Shown here: piece after piece, positions 39,945 to 52,937 of the stretch
How positions within the stretch are numbered: the first letter of the stretch is position 1
Layout: each line of letters opens with the position of its first letter
Source of the DNA: Sthenelais limicola
Lineage: Eukaryota; Annelida; Polychaeta; Phyllodocida; Sigalionidae
DNA: 64,000 nucleotides
Direction: 5' to 3'
NCBI GenBank assembly: GCA_942159475.1
Contig: OW804094.1
Span: 53,564,966-53,628,965 of the forward strand
Notes under the pieces: generated by a model
The model's input: only the letters and a program-made list of their open reading frames with translations
The model's database searches: none
Told to the model about the DNA's origin: nothing
Program-made: the position numbers and the translations under genes

Positions 39945-42900
39945 ACGCGATAGGCTACTGTGGTGAAGGCATTGTCCAATATAACATAATTGATAACACA
40001 CTTACAGATTCACCACAGGTCCTTCAAGCGAATTTTTATTTTTTACAAATTCCACTTTAGAGTGAATGGCGTAGGACTACTTGAAGTTAACTTGGGTTTG
40101 AAGCAAAATTCACCATGCAGCAAAAGCGACCCTTTTACAGGTGTGTGAGATTGGTTGCTTTACAACACTATCAACACATTTAATATGGTTATATCAAGGG
40201 CGGGAGAGCAACCCTTTTACAATACAGAAATAACTCTTAATTTAAATGGAGCACCGATGAATAGAGTAGGCTATTGAGGTTGAAAATTCAGTAATGATCC
40301 GCAAGAAATTAAACATGATGTAAGTCCCACTTATTCACAGCAGAAAACCAATTACGCCACCCCTTGTGGTATTGTGCCCCTCTACAGTTATTAAGGACGG
40401 CTGTCACTTGATGGCGTTGTGTCTGGCTGTCACGTCGGCCACTCCCCACCCTGGGCATGCTGTCACGACGGGTACAAGCCCTTTCAGTCTCCCAACAGCC
40501 CGGGGAGAGACAAAAATTGAAATCCGATCGCCTGTCTCGCCTGAAAGGCAGTATTTTTGGCGGGGGCCTAATGAAGCTTTAACAGCGATGCGCATATTCA
40601 TAAAACTCTTCAAATGACAAACTGGCAAGTGAGAATTTAATCCTAGCCAAGACTGCCCGGTGATATTACTAGCCAATGCGTACTACTATAGTTAGGTCTA
40701 CTACTACTACTAGTACTAGGTCTACTACTAGCCTACTCCCACACCCCAAATGCGCCATTGCTGTCTGCAAATATGAAGTATATATCCCATTGGCAGAGGG
40801 AGTCGTGCTACCCCCGAAAGAGCAACCCCAACGAAGAGATTCACACTCATCAGTAAGAGATAAAATAGTGTTATAACAGGCTTCTCTGCTAAGTGATCGC
40901 CACAGAACCCCAAAAACTAATTCCTAATTGTGTCAGGCCTTTTATTCACACTTGCTCTACAACCAAACTTTACTTTCAGCTTCGAGTAAGAGAACCTCAA
41001 GGATGTTCATGCATTTGAATGGGAATGCAATGAAACGTTTGGGAGGCTAGCGGGAACAAAAATACACACACCCCGGACCCTCTCTAAAATGCCATCGTAC
41101 CTGTATATTTGTTAATTAAAGTTCTCAGTCATTGCTTATCAGACCAATCTGAGTCCACCGAAGGTCGCTATGTTTAACATGTATCGTGTCAAGAGTAAAA
41201 TAGTAATTGGTAATGATAGCATCAACTGTGAACTCACGCAGACTATTTAACTGATCGATTGAGATATACCATGATATGACCCGGTATTCCCTTACAATAT
41301 CATCTCTCACTAAAAAGGAGACTCTTCGTAAAACAGATGGCACTACTCAAAAAGTCATTAAGGCAGAATATAGGTATGGGAAGTTCGAGGAGGAGGATAT
41401 GTGTCAACTCCCGTGTCAACTACATCAAATAAATTCAGTTGTGAAAACTAGAAAGCCAGAACGGATTCACAGAAGAAATGGGTAATAAATGTATGGATGA
41501 GTGAAGTAATGTGCAAAGTTCACAATGTGGTGCTAAAAGAAAATCAAAAGGTTAATTTAAGGAGATAAGAGAAAAGAAACGCGTTCGATTGGTGTTAATG
41601 TGCGATAGAGTAACAAATGAATAATAATAATAATAATAAAATTAAGGCAAGTAAAAGCCAGGTAAGTATACGAAATATTGTTGAGTGATGTTATCATAAT
41701 ATGCACCAGATGGCATACACCTGAAATATGTTCAACCTTCTTGAATTATATCACACTTATAAGCGAGGTGGTACTTAGCAAGAAGATAACCATCAAATGC
41801 AACGCATGTACTCAGTTTCTTATATCAGATGAGAATGGCTTTCCCTCAGTTTGGAGGGATTCTCTCAACTCTGAGCCTAGACTGTACTCGGATTGATATG
41901 CCCTGTGAGCGTTCAATGGAATTTCTCTAAACTAAACCTCAACATACAGAACTTTAATTCAAATTTCTATTAGCATTTGATTTAATCAGGCAATGAAAAA
42001 CCGCCCTTTAACCTGGAGGGAGGAATGAGTTCCACCTGCCCTGTCTCTTGCAGACAAATTTCGTCCTCAGCATAATGTGCAATTGCCAGGTGTGTCAATG
42101 CGAATAGTGTGGGAGGAAAACTATCCGCGTAATTGACAACCTTGGTATTTGTTTACCTTTGCTTATTCGACACAACATAAACAACCCCCTAGTGGGGCAA
42201 ACTGTAAGCTCGCCACTCTTGATCCTTGTGGATCCAACACTAGTCTCGTGAGGTTATACCACACCCTGGCACTAGGTATTTGTTTATCAGCAGCATAAGT
42301 TGCTTTCAAAACAAATCCCACATAGCGCGATATGCTGGCCTTGTACATTTTCATATTCTTTTCGGATGGACATTCATAAAACGTGACCTATAATATGTAT
42401 ACTTTTTTTTTCTTTCTTACAAATCGGCGTTTACATGTAAAAATTACCCCCGGCCCACACAACACTGGAGCAATCGGCAGTAAACAAAAATGAAAGAAAA
42501 ACACAACTCATATAATTAATGTCTGATCAATCTTTCAACGAAAAACATAATTTTTCCATTGCATTCAATGGACATGTCCAAATCCAGGGGTCATACAAAC
42601 AAACGGACTATCCAATATGAATTGTGGTTGCACGAGCAGTCGTAAAGCTCTATTCTTGATTAGGACAGGATTTAAACAACGAAAGTCCTAGCAAAATTGA
42701 TATCTTATGACCACCCCATTAATAACATATTATAACTTCGCCTTAATTGAAAATATGTTCTCATAATAACTGGAAATACACCCGGTGGACCATACATCCG
42801 ATGGCCTTTCTTATATACATTGCTTTCATTATTGGGTAACAGTATACCTTGATAAAGGATGCATACCTCTGGCAAAATCGCAGGCAAAACTCCCAAGACC

Positions 42901-45479
42901 TGCCTCTTTGTTGACAATTGTCCTCGTGATCTACTAATGTATTGTTCATGGGAACAATGTAGAGTATTTCTGCATTCCATTCTGTACGGAGTATTGTGCG
43001 GTATGATATTACCAATAACTGTTCCTTTCTCTGTATGTCTCCCCTTAAAACATATACGCCTATTTCAATTAGGGTTATCGCACTTATTCTGTGCAACAAT
43101 TCCATTTTGAATAAGTATTGTTTGCTGAAGGGAATTTAAGATTTTTGATTTGACCTATGGGTGTATTAATTACACGAACTTCATGGAACTTTCGGTTGGA
43201 TCACGTTAGGAAAATTGCGAAAGTTTGATATTGAGTTCGGAAAAGAGTACAAAGAGCGATGAGTGTATAGGGGTTTAATGTTATCCCCTGTCTTTAACCA
43301 CCAGTAAGAGAATAGAGGATGAAAAACCCCAAATTCCTCATAAACATTACCATAGAAATATCTAGTTAACATGTTAATCTTATAAGCTACCGTGAGGTTA
43401 TAGATATTTACAGAGGCATGCTGCCTTTCAGCAAGGAAGGCTAATGTAGGTAAAAGACCACACTATCTCTCTCATTTTAAGGGGTATTAAAGGACATCTT
43501 ATAATATCACGCGAGGGACATACACTAGCTTCTGACCTGAAGGTATCGAATAACTAGCCACGTCCATATTCCACCATGAAAGCACTCTGACCATGCGATT
43601 TTCCCAAGCCCCTCCATGAACCACTATCTATGGGAAAATGACAAAATCCCAAGCTTGCATGCTACCGAATGAAGGATCAAAAGGATCCAAACTGTCCTGC
43701 ACTGACCTGCCCGTCACTGGATGGCCGTATAGCATATACGATCGTCATCTCCACAGGTTGCGTTCTCTATATGTACCCTTGTGTTATGGCGATGGTTCAT
43801 TTGAATGTATGTTATTCACAATTCTTAGATATCTACCCACATATATATATATATATTAATCAAATGTATTGTACGCGGGTATGTTTTTAAATTAAGCTAA
43901 ACTAATATATCGACTATTTCGCCGGTGCGTTGAGGAAGGAACGAATTTGATGGAAATAATTAATTACACTCCTACTAATCTAAATCATATTTATCCTTTC
44001 TAACACATTTGACAGTGAGCGTATTGCGCTATTTCTAGTAGGATTGTATGAATCATTTCATCTAATAGTTAAGTTTTCAATTTAAAATGGGCAATTTGTT
44101 TCCAAATTATATCAGACCACCTAATGAATAACCTGTCAATTCTTCCTCCATAACCAAACTTTCAGAATTTAATAATACTAGATAAGTTAATGTGAAATAT
44201 AAAATATCTGTGTTGTAATAATGGCTAGTTAAACACGGATAATGGGTTGAACCTATGCATTGCTCAATCAACGATTGGAAGCAAAATCCTTTATAGTGTA
44301 GAGAATACTGTATGGTAACCAGAGACACATCAGTGTCTTAAGTAACGGAGAAAACAAGAGGGAATCCATGGAGCAAGGTTTAGTATTGCAGGACATATGA
44401 AATTATCGATACTGTCCCTCACACAGGCTCGCAGGGAAATTAATTTAGGGCATCGGGAGAACAGCAACTCGATACAGGCATAACTTTTAAATAAGCGGAG
44501 TAAACGCGAACATGATTGGACAGTGTTTGTGCTCACGCTTCATGTTGCTATGGTGATGGTTCTGAGGGTCGGAAACCAATCAGTAAAGGACAAATTAGTC
44601 CAATTATCTCAGGACCAGAGGGGCTGGATTGCGACGCATGGTTGTATATTTGTTGAGGTGGGAGCTGGGTCCTGAAGCCGAGTTCTTTTTGTCTCAGACG
44701 TTCTGATGGCTTCTTTCTCCGCCCTTCCTTAAGAATGGAACGAGGTAGATAGGTCCAGTCCCATCGATAGCACAATTTAGCTCCCATCAGAAAGTAAAAA
44801 AAATATACATAGGCTAGGCCTAATATGCAAAATTAAAATACTCTACCGATAGTTATTCACTGTCTGCAGAAGTCAGCGAAAACAAGAGGGAAAGTTATAC
44901 GATGCAGCACAGACTCTAGCTTTTTAGCTTGTTATTAGTGCAATAGAGTACAATTCTATAGAAAGTCTGATCAAACGTAAATTTGTATTGATTATAAACC
45001 TTAAAATGCATAATTTGCCCATTGTCGTAATATGAGGAAGGTATACCTCCATATATATATCCCTAATCACTTCACCTGTTTCCGCACTGTGCGGATGTGT
45101 ATTTCCTTGTGGAAAAATGTATACTAGTAGGCCTATATATATTATATACATGTGTGCATGGTCAGTCTTGATTTCCTTGTCCCCTGTCTTCGCAAGAAAT
45201 CCCCTCTATAATTTCCCAATGCAACAAAAGGCCTACCGGACTACTTGGAAATCATCGTAACCTATCGAATAGAATTCTAATGGGCCAGGAGGCGTTCCCA
45301 GATTATTAAGCCAAGCCAAAAGCCGACAAATCATGGAGTGAGAGAAGGGACAGCATTGGCCACACTGCATTGCCAGTGTTTGGTGGAGCCACCTGGTGTA
45401 TATGATCAGAAGCATCCATATATATCTTCTTTCCTAGTCCATAGGAGGCGGTCTAGCATAAGGCTGAATTCAGAACAGG

Positions 45480-45510
<31 letters not shown>

Positions 45511-46030
45511 CCACTTGCCACTAACTATGCTTCTCAAATTCATTCACATGTCCAGGCCATCATTTAAGTTAAATTTATGGCAAAAATGTTCTCCAAATTA
45601 TGAATTTAGAGACAAAACTTTCAACTTCTCGAGATAAATCCGCCTAAAGACAGCTCTATTCTGTTGTCTTTAGGCCTCAAAAATGCCTTTTTTCACTATT
45701 TTAGCAGTATGTTTATACAGAAATTTGAAATGAAATTGGCTGAGATAATACAGCCACTGGTGAGCGACAATAAGTGAAGCCACTACAGGACATGTGGACG
45801 TATATATATATGCCCTCTTACAAAATCTACCCAACAAAATCCTAAACAACTTTGGTCAAATTCCTTTTTTTGAGACAAAAGACAGAATGCATGATAAGCG
45901 GGATATTGTCTAGCACTGCGCGCCAGCATGTCTTGATGTTTGGAAACTGCAGATGAGCAACACATTTGCCATTACGTCTGGTTGCAAGATGGGTACGGAT
46001 ACAGATACGGTATTGAAGGCATTTATGAAA
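39945..46030. other. Intergenic DNA, no gene recognised
   Basis: No convincing exon. 40,360-40,620 is GC-richer and repeat-free, with competing open frames on both strands and no domain; a regulatory block is possible. Simple repeats: CTA-rich tract 40,680-40,735, AAT run 41,620-41,640, AT run 43,841-43,856, AG run 45,478-45,506. Frames at 42,705-43,110 overlap on both strands and look random. Confidence 0.5.
45478..45506. repeat. AG microsatellite
   Basis: Uninterrupted AG dinucleotide run of about 14 units. Confidence 0.9.
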
Positions 46031-46033
46031 TAC

Positions 46034-46402
46034 CAGTGCTGCCACTCAGATTCTCAAAAAAAAAAGTATCACCAGACCCTCAAAAAAAGTATATTATTCA
46101 ATCTCATACCACCGTTTCAATAGGCATTTTCATTCACAAAATTCTTAGAACACGTTTTCGCCCATGATACATGGCATTTTTTTAAACAATTTTTTAAAAT
46201 GTTCGCTGAGCGGCCGGCTGCTGAGGAAAATTGGTGAGTATTTTAACCCGAATGCCAGCTTCTAGCAAAAAAAGGAAGAAGAGCATTATAAGTCTATTTT
46301 TTGTTGGCAATCCCTTTTAAAAAAAGTATAGACAGAAAAAAAGTATAAAAAAGTATTTTTCAAGGAAAAGGGAAAAAAAGTATAGGTAAAGTGGCAGCAC
46401 TG
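46034..46402. mobile_element. hAT-like MITE
   Basis: Starts CAGTGCTGCCACTCAG and ends in the reverse complement of CAGTGCTGCCACTTTACC, so the terminal 13 bases are perfect inverted repeats. CAGTG...CACTG ends are characteristic of hAT-superfamily transposons. The 369-bp interior is A-rich with several AAAAAAGTAT segments and no ORF. The adjacent 8 bases on the two sides (TGAAATAC and GAAGTGCA) are not a clean duplication. Instead a ~30-base sequence beginning GCAGATACGGTAT occurs on both sides (about 46,000 and 46,413), which suggests it landed between copies of another repeat. Confidence 0.65.
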
Positions 46403-46711
46403 GAAGTGCAGATACGGTATAATGTGAAGGTATTTATGATTATTTCAATGTCTCCAACAATTCATCATATAGAAGTAGACTTGGGTGTAGTGAGGTTCCG
46501 CAAGCAAACCGCAAGCAACCTCAATCCCGTAACCGTATCCGTATCTTTTTTGTGAATTACATCGCATTTTTATGAATGAAAAATAAATTGTTAGATGAAG
46601 CATTTTGTACGTTGTTACGTTACGTTTGTCCCGCCATGTTTTGTTGAACCTCTTTCTTCCTTTTAACGTATATTTGTATAATATCAGAGATACGTGTACG
46701 TGTACGTCTAC

Positions 46712-47310
46712 AAAACAACTATCAGGAAGGGCATTACCTTAAATACCTATATAAATGTCTCTGAAACTTTGTCGTTGAAAGCTGGCGTGGCTCAGGGAAG
46801 TATCCTGGGGCCATTATAGTTTATATTATATATAAATGATGCATATAGTATGGAATTTAGTGGTGATATTATACTATGTGCAGATGATTGCGTTTTGTTA
46901 CACAGATGGAGGAATGATGAAGATTTACGAGAAATACAGAGCGATGTGAGCCTTTTTAGTGGGTGGGTAAATCAGAATGGGTTAAAAATAAATATTCAGA
47001 AGACCAAAATGCAAAATTTCATTTGTCGTAGAGGTAGAAGGAATAATTTGAATGTATATAATGATGGGACTATCATTGAATGTGTTGACGAGATTAAGTA
47101 TCTGGTTACATTCTGGATTACCATCTTAATATGAAACAACATATAAACTCTATCTGTGTCAAGACAGGAATCTTAAAAACAGGCTAAGAATAATTAGACA
47201 CTTTATATCGAAAGAACTGGCCTGCTTAATATATAAAACATATGTACTACCAGTTTTAGAGTTTGGAGGGATTGCCATTGATATTGCCTGCACAGTGTAG
47301 GACCTAACGC
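46712..47310 (+). pseudogene. LINE reverse transcriptase fragment (palm region)
   Basis: The translation contains GVAQGSILGPL (reverse transcriptase motif with the SxLGP signature) ending in an in-frame TAG at 46,817-46,819, where functional elements continue. After that comes FILYINDA, then ILCADDCVLL at 46,868-46,897, the catalytic box with C in place of the usual Y or F before ADD. GWVNQNGLKINIQKTKMQNF follows, the conserved W-N-L-KxNxxKT block. Frame breaks near 47,110 and 47,165 precede LIYKTYVLPVLEFG, the usual fold-down segment after the palm. Clearly dead. Confidence 0.85.
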
Positions 47311-47627
47311 CAAATTCGGGACCTGGATCGGGCTTTTGATAAGCAAGAGTTATCAACATGACCAAGTGGACGGACATAACCACAACTATGTGTGGCATCA
47401 GTGAGGCCTCCAATGATGTATAGTCCAGGCAATCTAAGCCCTCACAGACACACATCAAAATAACTAAAATCCCATGTACAGTTTACCTTCTAGAGCCTTA
47501 TTCTCTGAAACTTGAGTAATTTGTGGTGAAGTGAAAATTAATTTATATACATTGGTTCGGTCAGAGCAGCAGGGAGTATGGAGATCGGTATCACTGCTGT
47601 GGCGATGAACCCTGGACTGTGCAGACA
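47286..47627. mobile_element. Short insertion inside the LINE with imperfect inverted ends
   Basis: The LINE reading breaks after EFGGIAIDI and resumes at about 47,620. The intervening DNA is bounded by TGCCTGCACAGTGTAGGAC and, reversed, TGTCTGCACAGTCCAGGG, imperfect inverted repeats. It has no ORF. A small non-autonomous DNA transposon is the simplest reading. The exact edges and target duplication are unclear. Confidence 0.45.
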
Positions 47628-48012
47628 ACAATCTCGTAGGGTACAGCTATTACAAAATAGTTGTCTTCGTATTATATGTAGTATAAGACTAAGGGAAAAT
47701 CAGAGGATGACCAATGTTGAATTACATAATTTGTGTGGATTGGTACCCTTATGTTCTCGGAGATTAAGTCGCTGTCTATGTTTATTCTGGGCAGAAAAAG
47801 ATAAGGAAGAAGGGCAAATGCATGAATACAATATGCGTGACCCAAATAGAGTTAGGGTAAAATATTGGAAAAAAGAAAGTATAAGGAAGAGCTTAATATG
47901 TAGAATAAATACAATATGGAATGTAGTACCTATAAATATAAGAAGAATGGAAGAGAAAAATGCCTTTTCGAACAGCATTAAAAAGATTTGCTCAGTCTTT
48001 CAGGACCACTGA
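47620..48012 (+). pseudogene. LINE ORF2 C-terminal fragment
   Basis: An open stretch of about 130 codons ends in TGA at 48,010-48,012. It reads RRVQLLQNSCLRIICSIRLR, then a VELHNLCGLVPLCSRR block, then a basic tail. LQNxxLRII followed 20-30 residues later by LxPLxxRR is the conserved post-palm signature of CR1/Rex/Jockey-type elements. It belongs to the same copy as the fragment at 46,712-47,310. The frame remains open, so decay is moderate. Confidence 0.8.
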
Positions 48013-48431
48013 AAATATCTGGGCTATCCCAGATCCGATGGCTTTCTGAAGAGGGTATGCATGTTAGTATATTGTGAGATGTACATTATCTGCTTGTGTG
48101 AATACATTAATTGGAATGTGAATCTGTTAGAGAGAATGTGAAAAAAACATAAGGATTGTCATGATGTTGAACAACGCGCTGGTGTTTGTTTTTATGCATC
48201 TAAGTATTTTACCTATTGGATTTTATATTCTTTCGAGTAATCAGAAGTGATATTATTTATTATTTATGTGAACATCATCTTCACTAAAATATCAAGATTT
48301 GTATAAATGAGAGTAATATGAGAAATCAGCAAATTCTGAAAATAATGTACTTGTACACAATGCTTTTGACTGAATAAAAATCTATAAATACAAAAATATT
48401 TGTCTGAAGCCTCAAGGAAACGTCTGACTAA

Positions 48432-48474
48432 GGAACAAGAACGGTCTGTTATGCATAGCAATCGTTCTTGTTCC
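48432..48474. repeat. Near-perfect 43-base palindrome
   Basis: GGAACAAGAACG (48,432-48,443) and CGTTCTTGTTCC (48,463-48,474) are perfect reverse complements. Between them TGTTATGCATAGCA is itself almost palindromic. It sits just past the LINE 3' end. As DNA it could extrude a cruciform; as RNA it would be a 12-bp hairpin. Confidence 0.7.
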
Positions 48475-48479
48475 TATTT

Positions 48480-51400
48480 ATTTGATTATCTCATGTAAAT
48501 TCAGAATTGGAGATTAACTCCTGTTTTTATGTTCACACACAAAAACATGTCAAGAAGTTGTAAACGATTCATATTTAAGAAAGGGTGATTAGGGAACTAT
48601 AATATGTACATAACTTACATTATCTATACTATACCTGCAATGAGACGTATTTGCTCTTATAATACATTGTAACAACACTCAACTGAGTAACCTATCAACA
48701 AATCCCTCAATGCCCTTGGCAACAGATGATATCACTTGATCAGAAGGTGGAATCATGTGGAATGTGTCTTGTCTTTTGCAATACAACTGGATTGAAAAAC
48801 GTTGGCAGGTGGAAGCAATTATATATTATCCAGGGTCGATTTCAGACTGATGAATTAACCCTAAAACCTGTGCTGAAAGAAAAGGGCTTTTTCTTCCAGA
48901 ATGTGGAGCACCTGGGCGAAACACTAGTGGGAAGACTTTCAAGTTCAGACCCAGGCAGCACTTGGGTTATCAGAAAGGAGTTAATTAGCACCAGGGCTCA
49001 ACCCATCCTTCTTTCCCGGTTGTAAAATTAGAACCCAGACTTTAACTCTTATCGATGAGGTCTTCCTTCAACTCAACAGTCGACTAACTCCATCCAGACC
49101 ATGTATTTAAAACCTTTGCTCTTTAGACCAATGCTTCAACAAGTGGCTGCAGATCTCATGATGCATCGATCAACACATCGTTAAAAATAAGGCACTGACT
49201 CTGGACTGGGAAGGCGTTTGGAAAAGTTGAGTTAGAATAGATAAGAAACTCTTAGCTTCTTATCAAACAGGCCTTCTAGCGTCTTCTTTGGCAGTCGACA
49301 TATATTTCCTCATGCGATTGCTTTTTATCAAACTATGTGTCAACGTGTTCTTATTTTATTTTAGAGTTAATTATTCCGATCGGATGTCTAGAAGGATTAA
49401 TCTTTTTCACTATTCCAAATTAATTACCGAGAGCAAAGAATGTGCATGTACACCAATCGTTTCCCAAAGCTATAAATATTGAGGGCACATGTTCCAAAGC
49501 GAAGCATAATAAACTAAAGCAATTACAATCAAATACAGCAGATCCATTCTCAAATTTGCTTCAATATTAATCATATACAATAATTCTTTACCATCATTTA
49601 CGTTGCCAATATAGATGGGACTACTTGAACTTCCAATGAATATTATGTGTTTAACGAGTATTGTTATACTGGATGTAACATGAAGGAGTGAAGATTCGGT
49701 AGAGTATGAACTTGTGTATTAAAATATGCTTTGAAGTTTCACTTGGAACTGCTCACAAACAGACAGCATACAAGGCTGGTGTTAGTGCCAATCCTAAACT
49801 GAAAGGCATTTTGAATCATTCATCACTAAGACAAGTGAAGATCTAAGAAGTTCCAACCATCCATCTTATAGTGCCTTTCAGTGTTTTTTCAACAAGCGAC
49901 AATCACATATTGGCTAACAAGCGTTAGATGACCAGAATATAGCAAAATCATATAATCCAACATAATCTATGGTATTATCAGTATGAACTAAATTTCCCCC
50001 ACACCCAAATAATTAACTTTTCCCCCATCTCCCACCAGTAAACCGAATGTTAATAATGTCTTAAGTTACTCTGAAAAATAATGTCTAAGATACCTATGGT
50101 TAAATCGGATGGTGAATAAAGCCTGCACACCAGAGTCTGCCTGCATCTACTCAAGACATTGGAGTACCTGTTTCTGCTGACCTGTGACGACATCATGGAG
50201 GGTAACACAGGTCCAGGAGAACTAAGGGTGTCTCTGAGGTCAATTCACTCCTCGGGAACGTCCTGATTTATCACCCACTACCGAGCCAAAAACAAGGGGT
50301 AAATACCATGGAGGGTTTTAACGGAAGCTCACTAATCTCATTCCTTATATTATGGACATAAATATTAGTGCAAGGTCTAATGAGACAGGATGATAGTAAA
50401 TGTAATCATCTTTAACTCTGACATAAAATATGATTTATTCGTTTGGACTCTCGTTTACTCTAAGATGCTCCAGCATTCGAGAATAACCGTCTTACAGATT
50501 TTCCGGCATTGGAATTAAAGTCAACCCATCAGTAACCATCATACTGCTATCGAGATGTATGACTTTATGGTGAAAATACACTATAATCGATTGCTTGCAC
50601 AGGATAGAATACTGGGGCAAGTGAAAAGCCCTATTTCCCTGGGACTTGATCTACCCAGTATAAATAAAAGCTTTAAAAAAAAATACTGCAAGAAAGTTGC
50701 CTCACTACATTTGGTAAGAATATTACTTATTAGTAGTAATATTGGTCCATTTTTTCAACAGCTTGCAGGATACGAACCGTCGATGTTATAATTTGTTCCG
50801 AGCTAAAGTAAATAGTTGGAGAAAGTGTGAATGGCAACGTAACCAATACATTTTCTTTCTCCATTTCCCCCCAAATTCCGTAACCTAAAAACGTGCTCCC
50901 ATAGTAGCCCTATTGCAAGTATATAATAAATCCCTTTCCTTCATGTGTCCCATTGTAGAACTGCCTAGAGTATACTAGTCTGCGCTGGACTATGAACTAT
51001 GTACTACAACGCAAGTCTCATCAAAAACACCCAACACTGATTTATAACAAGGTTGGCTTTTTTGTGCTATTCTGACAACGGCAATAGTTATGTCAACATA
51101 GGACTTCACTCGGAGAAGTAGAATAGCCTTTGATTAGGTTCTAACATCCTCTGTTCTTGTTTCAACACAACGGGAGCATTAGGCAAAGGATCGAACGGAG
51201 GAAGACCAGGCCACTTTGGGACACAACAAAGCACAATTCGTATAACAAATCTTAGGATTGTCACCAGTATGAACTGCTCAGATGTGACAACTTTGTGAAG
51301 TGAATGGGTCCAGAGCCCTCTCATAAAACGGGACTTTAGTTGGACCGAGTTTACCACTGTTTAACATCTCTCAGCACTGTACCTAGACTCCAATCTTCTT

Positions 51401-52680
51401 ATCAAGCCATGTATATCTCTCTCAAGTCAAACCTAAATTGCCTTTCCTTTAACCATGTCACCACCAATAGATATACATCCTGCCACACTTTACTAGTCAC
51501 CACATACAACTTTAATCCACTTTTGCAGATGATTTCTTGCATAGTACTATTCGGCATTGGCTTTCAAAAAATGCCTACTATACACAAGAACCAAAGTGTC
51601 ATTTCCAACTTTTTTCTTCGAATGATTATTATACTATTATGAAAAGAATTATACAAACAGGAGAATTGACTTTTCCTCTAGCTTTCAACGTATCTTTGAG
51701 TACATGACGAACGATCTTTTCCCAACGATCTTAGAGCAGACACACGATTAGAAGCTTAAGGAACAATGAGTCGACCTATTTCAGCATGTATTCCATCAAC
51801 TTTTACAATTTATTTTATTTTCCATCCATTCAAGAGCAATCTACTTGAGACTGCAACTAGGAAGGGAACAATAGTATCACAGGCTGGTGACAGATCCAAC
51901 AAAGATCTATATACAGACAGAGTATTCAAAAGAGTGACTCGTCCAGGGACGATCAATTCTACAATTAAATACGTAGTAGTTCGAACACAAATGTACCTAG
52001 AGTATCACAACAGCACGGGCATTATAATTTTATTAAATCATAAATGGTTCCTTCCCCTCAATAGATGTAATAATCAGACTGTAAAATGGGACCGAAGCAT
52101 TGATTTCTACGGTACCTGACATCGTACACGACATGTATTAGTTACTGTAAGTTAATTATCGATATTTCTTATCTTGTATGCTTATCCATAAAGGCAGGGT
52201 GAAACGCAAGTTATAAAGTACAATGTAAGCAAATAACCATTAATTTGAGCGGTACGAGTATTTAACAAATGTATGGGAAAGGAGACTTAATCATGGAATA
52301 ATATATTATTTCATTAATCATATACACATGTAACAGTGCCATTTCACATATGTGTTAATTGTAGCTGTGATCTCGTAAATACTCGAACGTCAAACTTTGA
52401 AGGTGAAGGTGAAAGCAATGCCTCATCCAATATTTCCATAAAGCTCATTTCTGACTACCGGTAAATAAGGAGTACCAGGGCGCATTGTGTGTATTCAATG
52501 AATTCTATAAACGTGTTAGACTCGTTGGAGTATTCCAAATGTGTTATTCAACAAAAAAGGGCTGCCCTAGCTTGGGCCTCGAAAAAGTAAATGGACAGAA
52601 ATTCAAAATTCGAACAAGACACACGCAATTTAAAGATCCAGCATGGACTAGGAGAGGATCATGTTAACATAATGACTTAC
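48480..52680. other. Intergenic or intronic DNA, no exon recognised
   Basis: If the exon at 52,681-52,819 is real, this stretch would lie in the first intron of that minus-strand gene. I found no downstream phase-0 exon here. The frames 48,726-49,025, 51,340-51,642 and 51,766-52,119 have no domain and are probably chance. Confidence 0.4.
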
Positions 52681-52819
52681 CGGAAACTCTGTATCCGTCT
52701 CCGGAGATAGCGACCTCTTGCGATCCATGTTGGCACAACCTTGACCAAGTCAAGGCTACCAGCAGCAACTGCAGTTCCTCCCCCTGATACTCGAGACTGT
52801 ATGTTCCTTACATCAAATC
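52681..52819 (-). CDS. Probable first coding exon of an unidentified host gene
   Basis: On the minus strand a 139-base segment is bounded by TTTACAATTGCAG (acceptor) and TTTCCG followed by GTAAGTCATT (strong donor). Within it ACATGG gives an ATG at 52,728-52,726 in good context, opening MDRKRSLSPETDTEFP up to the donor, in phase 0. The 5' part would be untranslated. A second frame is open across the whole exon (it contains RVSGGGTAVAAGSLDLVKVV), so an internal exon in that frame is an alternative. The basic, Ser/Pro-rich start suits a nuclear regulator, but the family is not recognisable from 16 residues. The next exon would lie at lower coordinates and is not found. Confidence 0.5.
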
Positions 52820-52901
52820 CTGCAATTGTAAATGAAAAAAAGTTACCAAGCTCTTAACACTGTATGGCGACAGGTAGCAGCATTGGGTCTTTACGTCGAC
52901 T

Positions 52902-52937
52902 CAAACTATTGTACAGATACAAACTATTGTACAGATT
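52902..52937. repeat. 18-base tandem duplication
   Basis: CAAACTATTGTACAGAT occurs twice, 18 bases apart. Simple local duplication. Confidence 0.8.

Larger units (their letters stand above)
46712..48400 (+). mobile_element. Decayed LINE, interrupted by a later insertion
   Basis: From about 46,712 the plus strand encodes the middle of a non-LTR reverse transcriptase, then its C-terminal region, then about 380 bases of 3' sequence ending near GACTGAATAAAAATCTATAA. Order and spacing match a CR1/Rex-like ORF2. The 5' half is absent. A ~340-bp insertion at about 47,290-47,627 splits the coding region. Stops and frame breaks show that it is inactive. Confidence 0.8.

Noticed and set aside
51766..52119. 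117-codon plus-strand frame
   Set aside because: No domain, no regulatory context, AT-rich codons consistent with chance in this composition.
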